This document shows, in pieces, positions 53,107 to 63,111 of a stretch of DNA of 64,000 nucleotides. The stretch is from NCBI GenBank assembly GCA_963807675.1, contig CAWECP010000012.1:1488001-1552000 (forward strand). The letters are read 5' to 3'. The notes beneath the pieces are model-generated. The model did no database searches. It saw only the letters and a list, made by a program, of their open reading frames with translations, and was not told the DNA's origin. Source of the DNA: Bog-473 sp963807675. Lineage in GTDB: Bacteria; Actinomycetota; Acidimicrobiia; Acidimicrobiales; RAAP-2. Position 1 is the stretch's first letter, and every line of letters begins with the position of its first letter. Both the position numbers and the translations under genes were made by a program.

Positions 53107-54150
53107 ATGGAGTTCGGGCTGGTACTGGGGCCGTTCCTGCCCCCCCGCGACGAGATGTCCTCCAAGAAGGCGTTCGACCTGCAGATGGCGTTCTGTTCGC
53201 GCGCCGCCTCGAGTGGCTTCGAGGGAGTGAGCATGGGCCACCACTACCTCTCGGGACCGTTCGCCCAGTTCTTTCAGCCCATCCCCCTGTGCGGTTACAT
53301 CCTGGCGAAGTTCCCCGATCTCTACGTCGCCACCACGATCTTCATTCTCCCGTACCACAGCCCCGTCGAGGTCGCCGAGCAGGTCGCGACCATCGACGCG
53401 ATGTCCCCGGGACGGCTCATCCTAGGGGTGGGCCAGGGCTACCGACCCGACGAGGCCGAGGGGGCGGGCATCGACCAAAAGAGCCGGCGAGCCCGGATGT
53501 CCGAAAGCATCGAAGCGATGCGACTCCTGTGGCGGGACGGCGCGGCGGCGTTCGAAGGACGACACTTCTCTTTCCACGACGCCGACATCGGACCCCGACC
53601 AAGCGATCCACACGGGCCGCCAATCTTGATCGGCGCCGACACGGTCGAGACTGTGTCGCGGATCCCCAATATCGGGGGTGACCACTGGATCGCCAGTCCC
53701 CGCAACAGCCTGTCGTTCATTAGAGACGTCCTGCCGCACTACAAGAAGGCACTCGAGGAGGTGGGCCGGGAGTTTGTCGGGATGCCGATGATGCGGACTG
53801 TGTACGTCTCCGACAACGAGCGCGCGGCGCAGGCAGAACTTGAGCGGGCCTTCGAACGGATGTTCCAAATCCAGAGCCGCTGGGGCCAGCCGGGGGAACG
53901 GTCCAACATGTCGTTCGCTCAGGTCAAGGAGGAACGGATCCTGATCGGCAACCCCGAGCAGGTGGCCGAACGCCTGATCAACCTCAACCAAGAGTTCGGC
54001 GTGCAATTCGCGTTCTTGCACGTCTACACGCCGGGAATGGACTCCGAGGCGGCCCTCGACATGGTCACCCAGCTCGGTGAGGAGACGCTTCCGATTGTCA
54101 GACGCGAGGTAGGTCGCACCTCGTTGTTCTCCGCCCGCCAGGAGAAATAG
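53107..54150 (+). CDS. luciferase-like (LLM class) flavin-dependent monooxygenase
   Basis: This 347-residue TIM-barrel protein has MEFGLVLGPFLPPRDEMSSKKAF, SGFEGVSMGHHYLSG, YVATTIFILPYHSPVEVAEQVATIDAMSPGRLILGVGQGY and ERILIGNPEQVAERL. The layout matches bacterial-luciferase-like FMNH2- or F420-dependent enzymes, nearer to the FMN-type LadA/alkanal group than the short F420 group at 2832. It may oxygenate or reduce the pathway substrate. A ribosome site (AGAAGGGG) precedes the ATG. Confidence 0.88.
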   Translation: MEFGLVLGPFLPPRDEMSSKKAFDLQMAFCSRAASSGFEGVSMGHHYLSGPFAQFFQPIPLCGYILAKFPDLYVATTIFILPYHSPVEVAEQVATIDAMSPGRLILGVGQGYRPDEAEGAGIDQKSRRARMSESIEAMRLLWRDGAAAFEGRHFSFHDADIGPRPSDPHGPPILIGADTVETVSRIPNIGGDHWIASPRNSLSFIRDVLPHYKKALEEVGREFVGMPMMRTVYVSDNERAAQAELERAFERMFQIQSRWGQPGERSNMSFAQVKEERILIGNPEQVAERLINLNQEFGVQFAFLHVYTPGMDSEAALDMVTQLGEETLPIVRREVGRTSLFSARQEK

Positions 54151-54168
54151 GCCCGAGAGAGGGTGCCG

Positions 54169-55722
54169 TCAACCGCTACCGGGCGACGATGCGATCTCCC
54201 CGAGCCGCAACAGGTCGGACCCCTGCCCGATCACTGTCAAGTGGTCGCCGACTTTGAGCCTCGTCTCACCATCGGGAAAGAACACTTCCCCATCCCGTGA
54301 CATAGAAGTAACGAGAAGCCCGGGAGGCAGCTTCGCGCCTCGAAGCGTCTTTCCCGCGACCGGCGAGCCGGCCGCGACCGACACGTGAGCAGCGCCGGGC
54401 GTGATCCCTACTTCACTCACGCCTTCCGCGCTTGTCACCAGCTCGTGGCGATACGCCCGGACAACGTCGGAGACGGACAACGTCCCGATGACTCGGCGCT
54501 CGCGTCGAGCACAGGAACCCACGATTGCGGCGCCTCGGTGAGGCTCTCGAGTGCCACGTCGAGTCGACTGCTGGCGGAGACCGTGGGAGCTGCGGCGTCA
54601 ACGAAATCTCCGAGCTACATGCTGGCCCTCACCGGAAATTTCGAGCTTCGATCGAGCAATGGTCCCTTCGAGCCGTCGGTCCTCGTCGACCACCGGCGCT
54701 CCGCTGAGACCCGACTGGTCGAGTGCGCGCTTGACACTGTCGGTGCTGCTCCCGGCGCTGACCACCAACTTCGGCTCGGCCATGGCCTGGGTGACTGGTA
54801 TGGCCGCCAGGAGGGGCAGTCCGGCGAGGAGCCGTTGGGACGGTGCGTCAGAGCGGCTCTTCAGCTGACTGCGATACATGGTGTCGTCACGCGTGTCGCA
54901 CGATCAACCACGAGATGCCGACGGCGATCATGGCCGGCGTGAGGATGGACAGGCTCCCCGTCATCTCGGCCACCATCAACATGACGGCCAATGGCGCCCG
55001 CGAGATGCCTCCGAAGCAGCTCATCATGCCGACGATGACGTAAGGAGCGGGGTCGTGTCCCATCGAAGGGAACACGGGGTCGAAGACCCGCCAGACTCCT
55101 GCACCGAGAAACGCCCCGATCACGATCCCTGGACCGAAGATCCCCCCCGATCCGCCCGAGCCGATGGACAGGCCGGTGGCGAGAATCCGGACGAAGGGGA
55201 CGATGAGCACGATCCACAACGGGATCGACTCGAGCCCGTCGTGGCTGAGGCACTGTTGCACCCAGCCGTAGCCGGTGCCAATGACTTGGGGTATCGCGAT
55301 GGCGATGGCACCGACCATGAGGCCACCGATCGCCGGAGCGGCCCATCGAGGCAGAGGTGAACGCTTGAAAAGCCCGGCCACGCCGTAGAAGCCCTTGGCG
55401 TAGAGGAGCCCGATCAGGCCAGCGAGAAGGCCGATGAGGGCGAACCAGAGCAGCTGGACCGGGTCGGTGAATCGGTAGCTACTGACGTATCCGAAGAGCG
55501 GTGAGAACCCCTCGACAGCACCGAACACAACGAAACTGACGACCGAGGCGATGAAGCTGGGCAGGAGCGCCGCCGGGTCGAAGTCGTCGCGGTAGAGGAT
55601 CTCCGAGGCGAGGACGGCTCCACCGAGGGGGGCGCCGAAGATGGCGCCGATGCCCGAGCCGATTCCCGTCGCCACGGCGATGCGCCCGTCGGCGGGCTCG
55701 AGATCGAGGACCCGGGCCAGGA
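54169..55722 (-). pseudogene. ClC-family chloride channel with CBS pair and RCK-C domain, decayed
   Basis: The reading order (minus strand) starts mid-channel at LLARVLDLEPADGRIAVATGIGSGIGAIFGAPLGGA. It runs through GSGGSGGIFGPGIVIGAFLG (GIFxP motif) to WLIVRHA. It then shifts frame near 54885 into MYRSQLKSRSDAP, shifts again near 54615 within a CBS domain, shifts near 54505, and ends in an RCK-C/TrkA-C domain (GLLVTSMSRDGEVFFPDGETRLKVGDHLTVIG). The N-terminal third with GSGIP and GREGP is absent; the left junction joins a MarR remnant. With one truncation and three frameshifts it is a true pseudogene. Confidence 0.8.
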
Positions 55723-55806
55723 GACAAGGACACGGCTGGCACTGAGCACCGCGTCGACCATCGAGTCGGGTTCAAGTGACCCTTTGGTCTGCCGACTTAC
55801 ATGCAT
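55723..55806 (-). pseudogene. MarR-type regulator N-terminal remnant
   Basis: From ATG 55806, 28 codons encode a segment ending SMVDAVLSASRVLV, resembling the first helix of actinobacterial MarR regulators. It then runs into the truncated ClC gene in another frame. The upstream A/T-rich stretch holds an imperfect inverted repeat (ATGCA/TGCAT) like a MarR operator. A deletion between neighbouring marR and clc genes would explain the fusion. Confidence 0.5.
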
Positions 55807-55948
55807 CTACTAACTATTGCATAGAGCACTTATATCGTCATGAACGACTGTTTGGCGGTGAGATGTCGGTCGGGCAGGATCCGGGGCCCCTTCCTGACGA
55901 GATTCCCGCTCGACCCATCCGGACGGAAACGAGACGAGTCAGCTTCGG

Positions 55949-56122
55949 TCAGCCAGCGGCCCCGCTTCGTCCCGCTCCGTGGTGCTGCTGAGGACTGGTC
56001 ACCCATGCGAAGGCCTCCGCGAGGCTGACAAGCGTCGTCGCGTTCGCCTTCGGGGCTAGTTCGATTACTCGGTTGGCCACTGCGACCCGTGCTTCGTCGT
56101 AGATGTCGCTGAAATCAGCCAT
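55949..56122 (-). CDS. 57-residue small protein, unknown function
   Basis: The ATG at 56122 follows GAGGAA at a spacing of eight bases and opens a 57-codon frame. The protein starts MADFSDIYDEARVAVANRVI and contains a mostly helical, Ala-rich middle, ending in a Gly/His-rich tail. There is no membrane segment or signal. It is intact amid decayed neighbours, and its codon use is normal for the contig. I do not recognise it. The good ribosome site supports expression. Confidence 0.6.
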   Translation of the reverse strand: MADFSDIYDEARVAVANRVIELAPKANATTLVSLAEAFAWVTSPQQHHGAGRSGAAG

Positions 56123-56407
56123 TCTGGGTTCCTCACTTGAGTTGGATTCGGCCGAAGTCTCCCATTCGACAGGAGGCGGCGATCGGGGTGGACATCGGCC
56201 CAGTCAGGGTCCAACGGGTGGATCGCCTCGACATCGGTGCAGACGTCATGTCGAAGATCGAAGTGCCTATCGAATGGCGAGATAAGCGGAGCAGGCTGCC
56301 AGATGAGGAGGACGCCGGCCGTCACCTGGCGAAGAGTCGAGAGGACCGGGGGGGCGTGGCGACGCGCCGCCACCTTGAAGATCGCCACCCATTTTCTTTT
56401 GCGGTGG

Positions 56408-56872
56408 CTAAACCTCGGCACCCTCCGGATAGAACCTCAGCCCAGAGCCTGGCTCCGTGATGAAGTACTTCGGATGGGACGGGTCCGGTTTGAGCTAGCG
56501 GCGTATGTTCACCATGTAGACGCGGATGTAGTTCGTCTTCATATCGCTGACAGCCCAGACCTTCTCGAGCACGTAGTTATGGGTGAGGAGTTCGCCAGGA
56601 TTCCGAGCCAGGAGTTCCAAGAGGCGCCATTCCGTGGCTGTGAACCGGACCTCCGTGTCTCCTTTTCGCACCTGCATCTTGGCCAGGTCGATTGAGAAAT
56701 CGGCGGTTTCGACGACAGGCAACTCTTCTGCCGGAGCAGATGAGCGGAGGGCGACCCTGACGCGGGCCATCAGCTCGTCCATGCCGAACGGCTTTGTGAT
56801 GTAGTCGTTGGCCCCTAGATCGAGGGCCAGCACCTTCTGGGATTCGTGCGGACAGCGCACGATGGACGCGTT
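56408..56872 (-). pseudogene. KdpE/OmpR-type response regulator remnant with premature stop
   Basis: The frame encodes the end of a receiver domain (ALDLGANDYITKPFGMDELMARVRVAL) and a winged-helix domain (VRFTATEWRLLELLARNPGELLTHNYVLEKVW, MKTNYIRVYMVNIRR). At 56495-56497 a TAG replaces the expected Lys codon. The same frame then continues KPDPSHPKYFITEPGSGLRFYPEG to the natural stop at 56408. The N-terminal part of the receiver, including the phospho-Asp, is missing, and similarity fades near 56870. This is KdpE-like, the regulator of potassium uptake. No kdp genes are present. Confidence 0.7.
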
Positions 56873-56905
56873 CCTGCGGTCGGGATCGTCCTCGACGCGC
56901 CACGC

Positions 56906-57085
56906 TCCTTGATCACTCAATCTGTACTCGCTGCCACAGCCACGTGGCGAGCGGACCTTCTCGTGCTCGCCCGGCGGGACAGGCACGCCGTTTCGCGTCT
57001 TCTCTGCGGCAGCATCTCGGACCTTGTCGCGCGCGAGGCATCGTGCCCGGTGCCCCTTGTCCGATCAGACACGCGAGACGTGTGA
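56906..57085 (+). pseudogene. universal stress protein (UspA) C-terminal remnant
   Basis: The plus frame ending at 57085 contains TWRADLLVLARRDRHAVSRL, LCGSISDLVAREASCPVPLV, the C-terminal signature of UspA (the G-x9-G-S/T ATP-binding pattern). Everything before about 56906 has no UspA similarity and runs into the opposite-strand KdpE remnant. A full UspA is about 140 residues, so more than half is missing. Confidence 0.6.
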
Positions 57086-57125
57086 AACCGGTCCTGAACC
57101 AGCCAAGATCGTCGAGACACCGATG

Positions 57126-57141
57126 CCGTCGGCGCCGACGG
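57126..57141. terminator. palindromic hairpin downstream of metal-transport operon
   Basis: CCGTCGGCGCCGACGG is a perfect 16-base palindrome 13 bases past the last permease gene (minus strand). There is no U tract, so a terminator role is only suggested by its position. Confidence 0.35.
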
Positions 57142-57153
57142 ATAGGACCTACC

Positions 57154-57972
57154 TCAGGGCAGACGAGCCGCCATTTCGGTGCCGCGGGTTCGGCGCCACC
57201 AGGCGTAGCCTCTCCCGAGCCCGTACCACGCTGCGCTGAAGGTGCCCACGAAGAAGCCGACAGGCCAATTGATCTCGTAGGAACTGGCCAGGGCTGCCCA
57301 TACGGTGAGCAGCGCAATGACGACCGATCCGGCCATGGCCACGCCCGGCCTGTCCGTGAAGCAACGGGCGGCGGCCGGGGGTCCGATCATCAGCGTGAAG
57401 ATCAAGAGGGCCCCGACGACCGGCACCGTCATTGTGGTGGCGCAGGCCAAGACCACGAGGAAGGCCAGGTCCGTCCGATAGGGCTGAATGCCCCTGGCCG
57501 TGGCGATCTCCGGGGCGATCGAGTTGAGCATCAGCCGTCGATAGAGAACGGCGATGGCGACGATTGAGGCCAGGCCCAGCACGACCACCGGCACGATCTT
57601 GCTCGAGCTGACGCCCAGGATCTCGCCGAAGAGCAGGGAAAAGATTTGGGGCTCGTACTCTGTGCTCTGGCTCAAGAACGCAGCGCCGAGAGCCAGCATC
57701 AATACCAGGACCAGGGCGGTGACCACGTCGGCCCTGCCCCGCCGGCTCAGCGAGCCAATCCCGAGCGCGGCGAGCAGCGAGAACACGCCCAGGCCGACCA
57801 GGGGGTTGATACCGATGAGGTTGGCGCCGGCGGCGCCGGCGAAGGCGCCGTTGGGGATGGCGTGAGCGGGGAAGGCCGATCCCCGGAGCACCACGAAGAA
57901 GCCGACCACCCCGGCGACGATCGCAACAATGGTGCCCACCTCCCACGCGTTGACCATGAAACTCGAGAACAT
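57154..57972 (-). CDS. metal ABC transporter permease (ZnuB/MntB family), second subunit
   Basis: This 272-residue membrane protein has about eight helices. It shows the ABC-3 family features VVLRGSAFPAHAIPNGAFAGAAGANLIG near the N-terminus, ATARGIQPYRTDL and VPVVGALLIFTLMIGPPAAARC. It lacks the usual SHAISHAVLPG wording of some members but keeps the layout. Its ATG overlaps the preceding permease's stop by one base (TGATG). It forms the channel with the upstream permease, as heterodimer or as an alternative to it. Confidence 0.87.
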   Translation of the reverse strand: MFSSFMVNAWEVGTIVAIVAGVVGFFVVLRGSAFPAHAIPNGAFAGAAGANLIGINPLVGLGVFSLLAALGIGSLSRRGRADVVTALVLVLMLALGAAFLSQSTEYEPQIFSLLFGEILGVSSSKIVPVVVLGLASIVAIAVLYRRLMLNSIAPEIATARGIQPYRTDLAFLVVLACATTMTVPVVGALLIFTLMIGPPAAARCFTDRPGVAMAGSVVIALLTVWAALASSYEINWPVGFFVGTFSAAWYGLGRGYAWWRRTRGTEMAARLP

Positions 57973-58904
57973 CAGACTGCTGCCCCACGCGACGCGTCCT
58001 CGTGTCTGAGGCGAACCCCACCCTGTGGTGGTCCACCCCCGGCGCGACGGCCGGAGAGTTGGCGGACGAAGGGCAGCCCGGATGCCAGGTACAGAAGGAA
58101 CACGATCGCCACGATGAAGAAGCTGACGGGGAGTCCCTGGCTAGAGGGGTCCCACGAGACGCTGTCGTACGCCAAGAGAATGCCGAGCCATGTGGTCAAG
58201 ATTCCGAGGAGGCATGCGCCCACCATCGCCGCGCGCAGGCTTCGCGTCATGCGCAGGGCGGTGGCCGCTGGCCCGATGAGGAGCGCGGTCGAGAGGATGG
58301 ACCCGATGGCGATCGACGACAGGCCGACGGCGACGGCCAGGGCGAGCATGAACAGCAGGCCGATGACACGCAGGCTGATACCCCGGGCCGAAGCGAGCTC
58401 CGCGCTCACCGAACCGAGCAACAGCGGCCGGTGGATCACGCCGACGGCGAGGAGCGTGGCTGCGCTGAGGATGACGATGGTGGGCACGGTCGACGGGTCG
58501 ATCGTGAAGATCGACCCGAAGAGGATCTGTTGGGTGGCGCCCGTCGTGGCGCTCCGCGTCGTGTCCAAGTAGAGGAACAACGCGGAACACCCGGTCGCCG
58601 CTCCGAGGACGATCCCCGTTGCCACGTCCCGGCTGCGCGCCCGCTCGACGCCGATCATCTCCATCGCACCTCCCCCGATGACGCCGCCGGCGATGAACCC
58701 CGTGAGCGGGCTCAGCCCCAAGAGGAAGGCTCCTGAGCCCCCCGTGGTGGCGACGTCGGTCAAGGCATGCCCGGCGAAGGACTGACTCCTGACCACGGTG
58801 AAGACACCGACGACCGCCGAGACGACCGCAGTGAGCGCGCCGATGACCGCCGCCGTGTGGACCGGGCCGCTCGAGAAGAATCCCGGCTCGAAGATGAAGT
58901 GCAC
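57972..58904 (-). CDS. metal ABC transporter permease (ZnuB/MntB family), first subunit
   Basis: This 310-residue membrane protein has about nine helices and family segments VVRSQSFAGHALTDVATTGGSGAFLLG, ASARGISLRVIGLLFMLALAVAVGLSSIAIGSILSTALLIGPAATAL. It is a paralogue of the next gene; paired permeases are common in manganese/zinc (TroCD, MntCD) systems. The C-terminus ends in a short basic tail. It lies six bases after the ATPase gene. Confidence 0.9.
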   Translation of the reverse strand: MHFIFEPGFFSSGPVHTAAVIGALTAVVSAVVGVFTVVRSQSFAGHALTDVATTGGSGAFLLGLSPLTGFIAGGVIGGGAMEMIGVERARSRDVATGIVLGAATGCSALFLYLDTTRSATTGATQQILFGSIFTIDPSTVPTIVILSAATLLAVGVIHRPLLLGSVSAELASARGISLRVIGLLFMLALAVAVGLSSIAIGSILSTALLIGPAATALRMTRSLRAAMVGACLLGILTTWLGILLAYDSVSWDPSSQGLPVSFFIVAIVFLLYLASGLPFVRQLSGRRAGGGPPQGGVRLRHEDASRGAAV

Positions 58905-58910
58905 GCGGTC

Positions 58911-59723
58911 TCAGGTGACGGTCACGGGGGGGTGATCCGGGACGTCATCGGTCTCTGCACCGGGTTCAGCCACGACGAGAACCCGGCCGTGCAGCTTGAG
59001 AACGTCGACGTGGTGCCCGTAGAGCTTGGACAGCACCTCGGGACGCACGACCTCGTCGGTGGTGCCGCTCGCCGCGCGACCCTGGGTCAGGTAGACGATC
59101 CTGTCCATGACGGGCAGCAGGGCGTTCATCTCGTGCGCGGACAGCAGCACGGCCACCTCATTGTCGCTGGCCACCCGGTGGAGCAGCGCCACGATCTCCT
59201 GGACGCTCTTGGGGTCGAGATTGGCCAAGGGCTCGTCGAGCAGGAGGAGCTGCGGGCCGCTGATGAGGGCGTGGGCGATCAGGACGCGCTGCTGCTCCCC
59301 TCCGGAGAGGGTCCCGACCCGGGCATCGGCAAAGCCCTCGGCATCGACGTCACTGAGCATCTTGTCGACCAGCTCACGTTGACCCTTGGTGCGCCGCCCG
59401 AAGCCGTAGCGCTGCGCGTCGAGACCGAGCGCGACCAGATCGCGAGCCCGGATCGGGATGTCTGGGTCGAGCAGCACCTTCTGGGGCACGTACCCGAGGG
59501 ACCTCCGGCCAGCCGACAACGACTCCCCGAGGATGCGCACGTGGCCTCGGTCTGGCCGCTGCAGCCCGAGGATCACGCGCAGCAGGGTCGTCTTGCCGAC
59601 CCCATTGGAGCCGATGAGCCCCGTGAACTCGCCTCTCCGGATTTCGAAGGAGACACCATCGAGCACCGTCCGGCCCGAGAACGACACGCCGATGCCGTCG
59701 ACCTCGAGGACGGGGACGTCCAT
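58911..59723 (-). CDS. metal ABC transporter ATP-binding protein
   Basis: This 270-residue ABC ATPase has Walker A GSNGVGKTT, Q-loop YVPQKVLLD, signature GTLSGGEQQRVLIAHAL, Walker B LLLLDEPLANLD and switch His in LLSAHEMN. This is the ZnuC/MntB class. ATG 59723 shares its A with the preceding stop (TGATG). The long upstream frame extension is not homologous. It has a C-terminal extension of about 40 residues beyond the core domain. Confidence 0.92.
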   Translation of the reverse strand: MDVPVLEVDGIGVSFSGRTVLDGVSFEIRRGEFTGLIGSNGVGKTTLLRVILGLQRPDRGHVRILGESLSAGRRSLGYVPQKVLLDPDIPIRARDLVALGLDAQRYGFGRRTKGQRELVDKMLSDVDAEGFADARVGTLSGGEQQRVLIAHALISGPQLLLLDEPLANLDPKSVQEIVALLHRVASDNEVAVLLSAHEMNALLPVMDRIVYLTQGRAASGTTDEVVRPEVLSKLYGHHVDVLKLHGRVLVVAEPGAETDDVPDHPPVTVT

Positions 59724-60688
59724 CACAGGTGCTCCGTCGAGGTTCCGTGCACGACCGCAGCCTTGATCGCGGCCACCTCGGCGAGCATCCAGGACTGGTA
59801 GTCGTATCCCGGAGTGGGCATCGTCTCGTAGACCCCCACGACCGGAACGCCTGCAGATTGGGCCGTTTGTCGGATCGAGGTGGTGAGGGAATCGATCACC
59901 TGCTGGTTGTAACAGAAGAGTTTCACGGTGTGCTTGGTGAAGAAGCCATCCTCGAGCGTGACGTCCTGTGGTGCGGGATCGACCCCGTTCATGATGTCGG
60001 CCTGGAAGACGAACGGAGTCAGGTTCTTCATGCCCATGGCGGTGAGGAGATAGTCGGCCACCGGCTCCGTGGTGGCAACCGGGGTGCCGGAGTACTGGGC
60101 CTTGAACGCCGCAATGGCACTCAGCCAGGGCTTCAGCGATGCGTCGAAGGCCTGGAGCCTCGCCTCGAAGTACGCCCTGTGAATCGGATCGAGCTCCGAG
60201 AGGTCCGCCGCCATGACCTTGGCCACCGCCGGCATGGTTTTGGGGCTGTACCACAGGTGGGGGTTGGGGGTGCTGTCCGGGAGCCCGAGGACCTGCTGGG
60301 CCACGATGACCTTGCGGCTCGAATTCGGCGTGGCCGACTCGATGTCGTTCATGAACGCGTCGTAGCCGACGCCGTTCTGCACAATGAGCTCGGCCTGGCT
60401 CACTTCCTGCGCCACGCTCGTGCTGGCCTCGAACGTGTGCGGGTCGGTGTTGGGGTTGTTGAGGATGGAGGACACCTTGACGTACCGGCCCCCGATCTGG
60501 CTGAGCACGTTGGCGTACTCGTTCTCCACGCCGATGGCGTTGATGACACCGGATTTGGGACTGCCGGCCGAAGCCGCGGAGGCGCCGCCGGCCAGAAGAA
60601 GACCGATGCCCAGCAAGGCTGACGCCACACCGCGGCGCGTGGCCAGGTGGCGAGATTTGCAAACAGTTGCTGTCGAACGGGTCACCAT
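59723..60688 (-). CDS. metal ABC transporter substrate-binding protein (ZnuA/MntA family)
   Basis: This 321-residue secreted binding protein has a signal peptide (hydrophobic GVASALLGIGLLLAGGASA). Likely ligands are His in TDPHTFEAS, His in NPHLWYSPK and Glu in ATTEPVADYLL, where zinc-specific ZnuA proteins have His. It has no His-rich loop. This H-H-E pattern resembles manganese binders such as PsaA, so Mn or Fe is as likely as Zn. ATG 60688 is chosen because the signal follows; an upstream frame extends through the operator. Two regulator palindromes precede it. Confidence 0.85.
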   Translation of the reverse strand: MVTRSTATVCKSRHLATRRGVASALLGIGLLLAGGASAASAGSPKSGVINAIGVENEYANVLSQIGGRYVKVSSILNNPNTDPHTFEASTSVAQEVSQAELIVQNGVGYDAFMNDIESATPNSSRKVIVAQQVLGLPDSTPNPHLWYSPKTMPAVAKVMAADLSELDPIHRAYFEARLQAFDASLKPWLSAIAAFKAQYSGTPVATTEPVADYLLTAMGMKNLTPFVFQADIMNGVDPAPQDVTLEDGFFTKHTVKLFCYNQQVIDSLTTSIRQTAQSAGVPVVGVYETMPTPGYDYQSWMLAEVAAIKAAVVHGTSTEHL

Positions 60689-60702
60689 GGCGCACACACT
60701 AG

Positions 60703-60743
60703 AATGAGACTGAGTCCCATTACAAGTGGGATTGAGTCTCATT
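60703..60743. promoter_or_regulatory. tandem 19-bp palindromes, probable Fur/Zur-family operator
   Basis: AATGAGACTGAGTCCCATT (60703-60721) is a 9-1-9 inverted repeat with one mismatch. AGTGGGATTGAGTCTCATT (60725-60743) is a second, related copy. They lie between the binding-protein gene and the divergent Fur-family gene, 15 bases upstream of the former's start codon. Repression of both units when metal is sufficient is likely. Confidence 0.78.
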
Positions 60744-60814
60744 CTGGTTGAGACTCACTAAGCTGAGGGCGTTCCCGGCCGCGGGTATACCTACGCTCCT
60801 AGGAGGGCAATTCG

Positions 60815-61285
60815 ATGGGCGTCCAAGCGTCCCAAAGGCATGTGAAGGACGACGAGCTGCACGACCTGGTCGAGATCTGCCTCAAGCGCATCGACCAGCG
60901 CTACACGCCGGGCCGACGGGCCATCGTCGAATTCCTGGCCTCACATGGCCACCCGGTCAGCATTTCGGACATCGCGGCAGAGCTGCCCGAGGTGCCGAGG
61001 AGCTCGGCCTACCGGCACCTGGTTGACCTCCAGAGCGCGGGGGTCGTCAGGCGCATCGCCGCCAGCGACGAGTTCGCCCGGTTCGAGCTCGCCGAGGACC
61101 TGACCGAGCACCATCACCATTTGCTCTGTACCAGCTGTGGGCGGGTGATCGACGTGACTCCCACGCCGGCCTTCGAGCGAACCGTCGACCGAGTCGTCGA
61201 AGAGCTCGCTGCCCAACAAGGCTTTCACCCGACCTCTCACGCCCTGGACATCATCGGGAAGTGCTCGCTCTGTGCCGAGGAATAG
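60815..61285 (+). CDS. Fur-family metalloregulator (Zur/Mur-like)
   Basis: This 156-residue Fur-fold repressor has an N-terminal winged helix (YTPGRRAIVEFLASHGHPVSISDIAAELPEVPRSSAYRHLVDLQSAGVV). The C-terminal metal and dimer domain has EHHHHLLCTSCGRVIDV and a second CxxC (GKCSLC), which together form the structural zinc site. It has AGGAGGG before the ATG. Divergence from the metal-uptake operon, with two palindromes between, marks it as its regulator. The metal (Zn or Mn) cannot be decided from sequence. Confidence 0.9.
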   Translation: MGVQASQRHVKDDELHDLVEICLKRIDQRYTPGRRAIVEFLASHGHPVSISDIAAELPEVPRSSAYRHLVDLQSAGVVRRIAASDEFARFELAEDLTEHHHHLLCTSCGRVIDVTPTPAFERTVDRVVEELAAQQGFHPTSHALDIIGKCSLCAEE

Positions 61286-61350
61286 CCGCCATCGGCGGGC
61301 GGAGCCGGTGGCAGAAAGTCCGGCGGTTGCTCCAGCGCCGTGTCGAAGCG

Positions 61351-62838
<1,488 letters not shown>

Positions 62839-63111
62839 TGTCATACCTCTCATCGTCGACGATGATCAGACTTCGCTGGTCGGTCTCGAAGGTACTCCTC
62901 CGATGGGGGGAAGACGAATGCCTTCCACCGCCGTCGCCGACGCGGTCTGTCCCGCGTGGATCGTGCTCTGCCTCGCTTCGGCCACCCGGCCCGGCTCGTC
63001 GCCGTCGCCGTCCACACGTCGACCGCCCTGACGGTAGGCATCGTCCTGGCCACCGCCTTCGGCCGCTTCTCCAGCTCTGAGCGCCGGACGGGAACGGCTG
63101 TCAACCGCCCC

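Noticed and set aside
62839..63111. Open frames between the aldehyde dehydrogenase and the CoA-transferase
   Set aside because: No ribosome site or protein-like motif. Treated as a 273-base intergenic gap.
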